NCBI GenBank assembly: GCA_036244855.1
Contig: BQKZ01004925.1
Coordinates: 1 to 13,178, forward strand
Length of the DNA stretch: 13,178 nt
Origin: Temnopleurus reevesii
Taxonomy: Eukaryota > Echinodermata > Echinoidea > Temnopleuroida > Temnopleuridae
Reading direction: 5' to 3'
A program made the position numbers and the translations under genes. Under the pieces are notes generated by a model, which was given only the letters and a program-made list of their open reading frames with translations, was not told the DNA's origin and ran no database searches. This document shows positions 8,832 to 13,178 of this stretch, one piece after another (within the stretch, counting starts at the first letter, position 1; every line of letters starts with the position of its first letter).

Positions 8832-9973
8832 TCAAAGTTGTTGCTGCAAAGCACGAGATCGTCGGTGCTTTCTGATACCAAAGATAGCTCCAACCACTAC
8901 CACTGCTGCCACTCCAACAACACCGAAAGCAATGGCAACACCTTGTCCCAAACTCCCCGATTCCATCAGACTCTGCTTGTGGACTCCAGCGTTTCCCGCC
9001 CTGATTGGGAGAAGATTGCCGCCAGCCTGATTCCCCGCCCCGACGGGAATGGCTGCCATGGCGTTCAAATCATTAGCGTCGTTGGTATCGGTGTCGGAAT
9101 CCGTGTCGACTTCGGATGAGTCGGAGTCATCGACTTCGGATGAATCGGAAACCTCGGAACTCTCAACGTCGGATTCGTCATCAGCTTCGACCTGATTCAT
9201 GGGAACGTTCATGAAAGTCTGCTTCTGAGGAACATTTATTGCTTGGTCCATTGGAGCTCCAGGGCTTGCCTCCGCCACCAGGCAGAATACTGCACATGAA
9301 AGAAATTTTGAAAAAATATCATAGATTTACACAAAGGTCTTCATATTAGGATCTTTAAATACGATTCTGCAGGCAATGTAATCAATATACCAAAATCTAG
9401 AAGTTCCTCCGAGGAAACATGAGGGAACGTTTATCCAAAGAGCGATATTTTTTCAGAACATTAAATAGGTCGTCATATTTATCATCCCCAGAGTTAAAGC
9501 TATCTAAAATCTATTTTTTCTTTAATGCTTAGGCCCATAACTACTGATAAATAAAAATCAACTTCATATTTTTAAAAACTAAATCATATTTTCACCTGCG
9601 TGGGCAATATATCACAACTGGTTTGATGTCTTTAACCAACGAAGGCATGGGCAGTATGTTGGTCATGCCTTTGTCGGTAAACTTTTCCCCAGCCATTTTG
9701 ATACGAGTGTAAAGATCTGAGGTGGGTTAAACTGGTAAATGTGGGGGTGGAGCGATTGCGCCAGAGATAAACTTCTTAAACAAATTATTGACGGCGACGT
9801 TTTTTCTTTTGATTGTTGTTTATTTCGAGAAGCACAACACATTTTCACTGTAATATCATCATAGCAGCAGAAAGCTTGCAAAAATATAACACATTTATAC
9901 TCAATCCTCCAACAAAAATCAACTTACCAAATAGTACAGAGAGAAGACCAAGAAACTTTACTGATGAAGACAT
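8832..9973 (-). CDS. P16-like small acidic type I membrane protein (gene B), two exons
   Basis: On the - strand, join 9973-9928 and 9289-8832; 167 aa. Exon 1 encodes MSSSVKFLGLLSVLF plus one base before GTAAGTT. The acceptor is ATGTGCAG|TATTC and the joined codon is GTA (Val16). The signal peptide ends near LVAEA|SPGA. The ectodomain carries VPMNQV (about 44-49), then an acidic segment at 50-89 (19 of 40 residues Asp/Glu, nearly all the rest Ser/Thr/Val) with repeated SSEVD units that suit casein-kinase-II-type phosphorylation, then a Gly/Asn-rich linker with GNAG. A Gly/Ala/Val transmembrane helix at about 132-154 precedes the basic tail RKHRRSRALQQQL. Helix and tail align well with gene A (AxGVVGxxAxVVxGA, basic residues, RS), while the ectodomain is much less conserved and lacks gene A's GNNAA repeats and N-glycosylation sequon. 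Its closest relative by exon 1 and leader is gene C. Biomineralisation role is inferred from P16 resemblance. Confidence 0.8.
9290..9927 (-). other. Intron 1 of gene B (638 bp)
   Basis: A phase 1 intron with donor GTAAGTT (9927) and acceptor ATGTGCAG (ending 9290), at the same position in the signal peptide as in gene A. A short imperfect hairpin lies at 9635-9678. The open frame at 9663-9881 is intronic and has no support. Confidence 0.8.
9635..9678. repeat. Small imperfect hairpin in the gene B intron
   Basis: ACCAACGAAGGCATG at 9635-9649 and its inverse at 9664-9678 pair at 13 of 15 positions around a 14-base loop. It may be a remnant of a foldback element or a local structure in the pre-mRNA. 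Confidence 0.5.
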
Positions 9974-10097
9974 AGTGATATCCGAGCGATGCACTTTCAG
10001 TAGAAAGAGGAAATTATGTTATTTGATATTAAGCCTCGAGTGTTCCTAAGTATCTAAAGTCACCGAAAGTTATGATTGAAATAACAAAACAGAACGA

Positions 10098-10105
10098 CTT
10101 TTATA
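10098..10105 (-). promoter_or_regulatory. TATA box of gene B (TATAAAAG)
   Basis: On the - strand this reads TATAAAAG, identical to the gene A box. It lies 132 bp upstream of the gene B ATG, the same distance as in gene C. The predicted start site is near 10075. Confidence 0.75.
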
Positions 10106-10220
10106 CTATTTCTGTAAAATGTGAATTATGCAACTGTGTAATTACAAAATGCTATCTAAATTGCTACTTTTGATTATGATGTCAATTTTTCATAAAGACA
10201 ATTATAAGAAATTATTGAGC

Positions 10221-10229
10221 TAATGATTA
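10221..10229. promoter_or_regulatory. TAAT-G-ATTA palindrome upstream of gene B
   Basis: TAATGATTA is a homeodomain half-site palindrome with 1-bp spacing, 116 bp upstream of the TATA box. In gene orientation it reads GATAATCATTA, resembling GATAATGGCATTA upstream of gene A. The spacing of 1 is not the preferred 2-3 of paired-class dimers, so this is weaker than the sites of A and C. Confidence 0.3.
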
Positions 10230-10830
10230 TCTTGGCACGATGTTACTTTAAAAGTAATTTTCAAGTTTACTTATTCCAGTTGTTAGTTGAATATAACAAT
10301 GTGGAATAAAATCACCTTAGGATCGTTGCAATTACACGTGTCATTTGACTCAAGGATTAAAAAGGTGATTAATAAGTATCCAATGAGATATTTGGCTCGC
10401 AAACATGGTAAAGTCAGTTTTGTGAGATTATTTCCCCATGTGAAAAAAGTTCAAGTTTATCAAATATCTTTGTGGTCGGATTATGTGTTTTAATACTTCA
10501 TATTCAAAGGAAATGAACAGGTTACGATTAAGTTTATCAACATACAACGCATCAACGTCTTATTGCACGTACACTTCGTATAACTTTTTGAAATATCAAG
10601 AACTTTTATCATTCATTGTGTATCGAAAAATAATGAAAGTGGGTCTAGACATTTCCAGTTGCATTTACTTGAACATTTCCATCTCGTCTAGTAATGGACA
10701 AACTGTAAGTTAACCAACGAACTACAACAGCAACATTGCCATTCTTATTTTTTTTGGGGGGGGGGATGGGCTGATAAGCAAATTAAAAAAAAAGAAAATA
10801 AAAAGAAAAAGTCCTCCCACTTCCCACAGG
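10230..10830. other. Intergenic, between divergent genes B and C
   Basis: AT-rich, with open frames at 10287-10493 and 10483-10713 (+) that have no recognisable features. A run of ten G at 10756-10765 follows a T run. No gene is called. Confidence 0.5.
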
Positions 10831-10831
10831 A

Positions 10832-11128
10832 GCATTGACAGGAAAAGCCTCCGCTCTTCATCAGACACACATAAACTTTTTATACCAAAGTGTTGTAGAC
10901 CCAAAAACAGCTGAAAAGCGCTTCTCAGTAGTAGCTGCTCCAAAATTCTGGAACATTATCCCTCTTGCAATACGGGCAATTTCAAATTCCGGTATGTTTA
11001 AAAAAGCATCTTTTCCCACAGTAATCAAATTGTTTTTTTTTCTTGTTCTGTTAAATTGTAAAGCGCTATGGTACTCTCTGTTTTTAGCGCTATAGAAATA
11101 ATCTATATTATTATCATTATTATTATTA
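10832..11128 (+). mobile_element. CR1/L2-like LINE, 5'-truncated 3' end (decayed)
   Basis: Frame 1 from 10835 translates to a segment with EKRFSVVAAPKFWNIIPLAI followed by R and a FKK-like stretch. This is the familiar C-terminal end of non-LTR reverse transcriptase polyproteins of the CR1/L2 clade (RxFxxxAPxxWNxLPxxIR...FKxxLK). A short 3' UTR with GTAAAGCGCTATGG and GCGCTATAGAAAT follows, then an ATT-type repeat ending about 11128, as these elements normally end. Everything upstream of the terminal domain is missing, so this is a dead 5'-truncated copy. Clade assignment is from motif memory. Confidence 0.75.
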
Positions 11129-11868
11129 GAAAGAAGAAAAACAAAATAGCGTGTACATTGCATTTAGCATCTCTCCGGCAGGCGAACGAGTAAAAAGGGG
11201 GTCCTTATGCCATTTTTTTATTTTTTTTATTAATTACTCATAATGTATGTTCTACTCACATTTTCAAATGGGGGGGGGGGGGGCAGGATGCACCCTCCAC
11301 ACCTTGCCTATTGTTCGACGGTCATGAGCAATTGGCTTTTACATTTTCATTTCATACCTCCTCTATGTAATCTTTAATCTTTGATATACTCATTCACTCT
11401 CTGTTTCCCTATGGTTTTTTATTTTTCAATTACACTGTCTGTGTCCTTTATTTTCCTTTTAGTGTTTTCGTGCACATGCGTGTCCATCACAAGTACTTAT
11501 AGCAGCTTTTGGAACTATTTGATATGCATTTTGCCATATTCTGTTGACTCATGTCAGCTTTAGAGTTCTGTTACTGTTGAACAATTTACAAACACTTGGT
11601 CATTTAGAAGAAAATAAATGTCATTCTGAAATTGAAATTAAATGAGATCTAATCTAGTGTAGAGATTAAAAAAAGGATAAACTTTTAATCTGATGCGTTA
11701 AAACTTGCCATATTTCGTGTGTAACCTGACATGAATCACTCTCATTCCTGAAATAAAAACTTAGAAATGAATGAATTAATTAATTAATAAGTGAATAAAA
11801 TAACAAATAAACATTTGACAATTTGTATATACGGTAGGGCCCTGTAGCGGTGTTGATGACGAGAGGGC
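11129..11868. other. Intergenic with poly-G run
   Basis: AT-rich sequence with a 14-base G run at 11270-11283 and AATTAATTAATTAATAA-type low complexity near 11772-11789. The open frame 11381-11563 (+, 60 codons) is hydrophobic but has no other support. No gene is called. Confidence 0.5.
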
Positions 11869-11918
11869 TTTCCTTTGACTTTTCCTTTGACTTTCTTTTG
11901 ACTTTCTTTTGACTTTTC
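11869..11918. repeat. Short tandem repeat, TTTGACTTTYC units
   Basis: About four copies of an 11-12 bp unit (CTTTGACTTTTC, CTTTGACTTTCT, TTTGACTTTCT, TTTGACTTTTC) lie in direct array. This looks like an ordinary minisatellite seed. Confidence 0.8.
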
Positions 11919-12267
11919 CCCAATATCTTTGCTGTTATGATGAAAATTGAAGAATCATAATTATTTTACGTCTCCTTACATGTTCATGTGAAAAAAAAAG
12001 TTATTTCAAAATACATGTTCAATATATGTATAGAGTTAATCTTCTTTTTCATCTCGCTAATCACACCCTGTGCAGTTTTTCAGAGTTTTTTCTTCCATGC
12101 CGGATACCATCATGATTATACAAAAACTTTACTTTACGCGCCAACTATTTTAACGGACTAACTATTATTCACCTTTTTAATCCTTGTACTTAATGACGCA
12201 TTATCTTGATTCATAAAGTGATCTTGGTTCATAAATTTTATTGTTTTATGAAACTAACAAATGAACA
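11919..12267. other. Distal upstream of gene C
   Basis: AT-rich, no gene. Two adjacent 18-bp copies beginning TCTTGATTCATAAA and TCTTGGTTCATAAA lie at 12204-12239, a local duplication about 190-220 bp upstream of the gene C TATA box. Confidence 0.45.
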
Positions 12268-12277
12268 TAATCAATTA
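12268..12277. promoter_or_regulatory. TAAT-CA-ATTA homeodomain palindrome upstream of gene C
   Basis: TAATCAATTA is a perfect P2-type paired-class homeodomain palindrome, 148 bp upstream of the TATA box, comparable in placement to the sites of genes A and B. Regulation by an Alx1-like factor is inferred. Confidence 0.4.
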
Positions 12278-12424
12278 GAAATTACTTAAAATGGATCATC
12301 ATGCCAAGTCACCTTGCTAATTGCTTGTAATTGTCTGGAAGAATTGTTTTATCAGCATTGTACGTGAACGTCTACACAGCATCAAATTGATACACTAATG
12401 TAAACTTTTATTTTGTACAAACTG

Positions 12425-12432
12425 TATAAATA
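12425..12432 (+). promoter_or_regulatory. TATA box of gene C (TATAAATA)
   Basis: TATAAATA lies 132 bp before the gene C ATG, exactly the spacing seen in gene B. The expected start site is near 12455. Confidence 0.7.
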
Positions 12433-12556
12433 CTGTTCCATCTCTTTATTCCAATCAAATCGTTCTACGGCTTCAAATCGGAACACTTCAGTTGTAATCT
12501 CATCAAATTATTGAATTTTATTACTTCATTGGGTGGAACATCGCTCGGACATCACT

Positions 12557-12602
12557 ATGTCTTCATCTGGAAAACTTGTCAGTCTTCTCTCTGTACTATT
12601 TG
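12557..12602 (+). CDS. P16-like gene C, exon 1 only (partial at window edge)
   Basis: 46 coding nt encode MSSSGKLVSLLSVLF plus one base, ending TTTG|GTAAGTGG. This is the same length, phase and donor as genes A and B, and 11 or more of 15 residues match gene B. The leader just upstream (CATCGCTCGGACATCACT) is also nearly identical to gene B. Exon 2, expected to encode the EASPGA end of the signal peptide, acidic ectodomain, transmembrane helix and tail, is not in the remaining 576 bases and should lie beyond the right edge. If it is absent there, this would be an orphan first exon. The open frame that continues to 12724 is read-through into the intron. Confidence 0.7.
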
Positions 12603-13178
12603 GTAAGTGGATTATGAAAGAGTTCTGTGGCATTAGTATATATTACAAGAAACCAATATCAAATTCATCCAGTGAGAAATCAAAGATCACGATTAATCCA
12701 GAAGGGATGAATTTTATTTTCTAAATTTAGATGATATTTAAACAAGATGTAATACCTTAGCTGACAAAGTATCCCTTTTCCAAAAAGAACTTACGCTTCA
12801 TCAGTTTGACTTTGATTTTGATAATATTATTTCAGTTGATGTTATATGGATATTCATCTGCCTTGTCAAATGTTAGTGGTTAACACTTTTTTTGCACTCC
12901 GCCAAAATCTTTTGTGAATATTGACTGGCAATTTCAGCATGGTTTGAAAATGGCATTTTAATTTCATGAAATTCCCTCCTCCTTTGACTGAGATGTCATG
13001 GCGTATGCCTGTCACCTAGCTGCTTGGGACGGTCATTATTGCATTGGGTTTTGTTCTTGCGTTCCCCAGGTTCGAGCTCCTGTCCTGTTGCGTCTTTTGG
13101 AGTGAGGCGTTAAGAGTCATTGAATCTTTCCGCTGGTGTAAATATTCAAATTCAAATTATACACGCCGTAAAAAAAAA
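12603..13178 (+). other. Intron 1 of gene C, 5' part
   Basis: The sequence after GTAAGTGG shows no in-frame acceptor leading to an EASPGA-type exon before the window ends. It contains a probable SINE near 12995-13110. Confidence 0.55.
12995..13110 (+). repeat. Probable tRNA-derived SINE head
   Basis: A B-box-like GGTTCGAGCTCC at 13069-13080 matches the tRNA T-arm promoter consensus GGTTCGANNCC closely. An A-box-like TAGCTGCTTGGG at 13017-13028 matches 10 of 12 consensus positions. Their spacing of about 52 bp is normal for an internal RNA polymerase III promoter. The segment is locally GC-richer than its surroundings. It is not a foldable tRNA as read. Boundaries are approximate. Confidence 0.45.

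Noticed and set aside
8812..9119. + strand frames over gene B exon 2
   Set aside because: Antisense shadows of gene B; no features of their own.
11381..11563. 60-codon hydrophobic frame
   Set aside because: T-rich DNA yields Phe/Leu/Ile runs; no promoter or splice support.
11869..11918. CRISPR-like array
   Set aside because: The units are contiguous 11-12 bp slippage repeats without spacers, and the window is eukaryotic.
2575..12602. Sea urchin 185/333 (SpTransformer) immune genes
   Set aside because: The two-exon layout with a leader exon, clustering and nearby microsatellites is similar, but those proteins are Gly/His-rich secreted proteins without a transmembrane helix, whereas A and B have a clear helix and basic tail.

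Overview
This is an AT-rich eukaryotic (metazoan) window with spliced genes, TATA promoters, AATAAA signals, microsatellites, tRNA-like SINE pieces, foldback MITEs and a truncated CR1/L2-type LINE. The protein family points to a sea urchin or other echinoderm; this is an inference from family resemblance and was not tested by a search.

The main content is a cluster of three paralogous two-exon genes, each assembled here by reading splice sites. Gene A (+ strand) has exon 1 at 2575-2620 and exon 2 at 4122-4648 and encodes 190 aa. Gene B (- strand) has exon 1 at 9973-9928 and exon 2 at 9289-8832 and encodes 167 aa. Gene C (+ strand) has exon 1 at 12557-12602, and its second exon lies beyond the window. 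Every exon 1 is exactly 46 nt of coding sequence ending in phase 1 at TTTG|GTAAGT (gene B: TTTG|GTAAGTT), and each encodes the core of a signal peptide. Exon 2 of A and B encodes the end of the signal peptide (shared EASPGA), a VPMNQV motif, a highly acidic Ser/Asp/Glu segment, a Gly/Asn/Ala-rich stretch, one Gly/Ala/Val-rich transmembrane helix and a short basic tail. This architecture, size and clustering match the small acidic type I membrane proteins of the P16 / P16-related group that skeletogenic (primary mesenchyme) cells of sea urchin embryos use in biomineralisation. I call them P16-like with moderate confidence.

Layout: 1-975 holds (CT)n and polypyrimidine simple sequence; 976-2240 is intergenic with a tRNA-like SINE fragment; 2247-4800 is gene A; 4801-8820 is intergenic with an AAT microsatellite, two inverted copies of one foldback element (one carrying a nested foldback), a LINE/SINE tail and a third foldback; 8832-10105 is gene B; 10230-12260 is intergenic with a LINE 3' end, poly-G runs and a short tandem repeat; 12268-13178 is the promoter, exon 1 and part of intron 1 of gene C, with a probable SINE. 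A and B are convergent; B and C are divergent.

All three promoters have a TATA box 127-132 bp upstream of the ATG, and each has a TAAT-N(1-3)-ATTA homeodomain palindrome 116-191 bp further upstream. In sea urchins this site type is recognised by paired-class factors such as Alx1, the skeletogenic regulator. The genes therefore look like a co-regulated set of secretory-pathway membrane proteins whose ectodomains have diverged.
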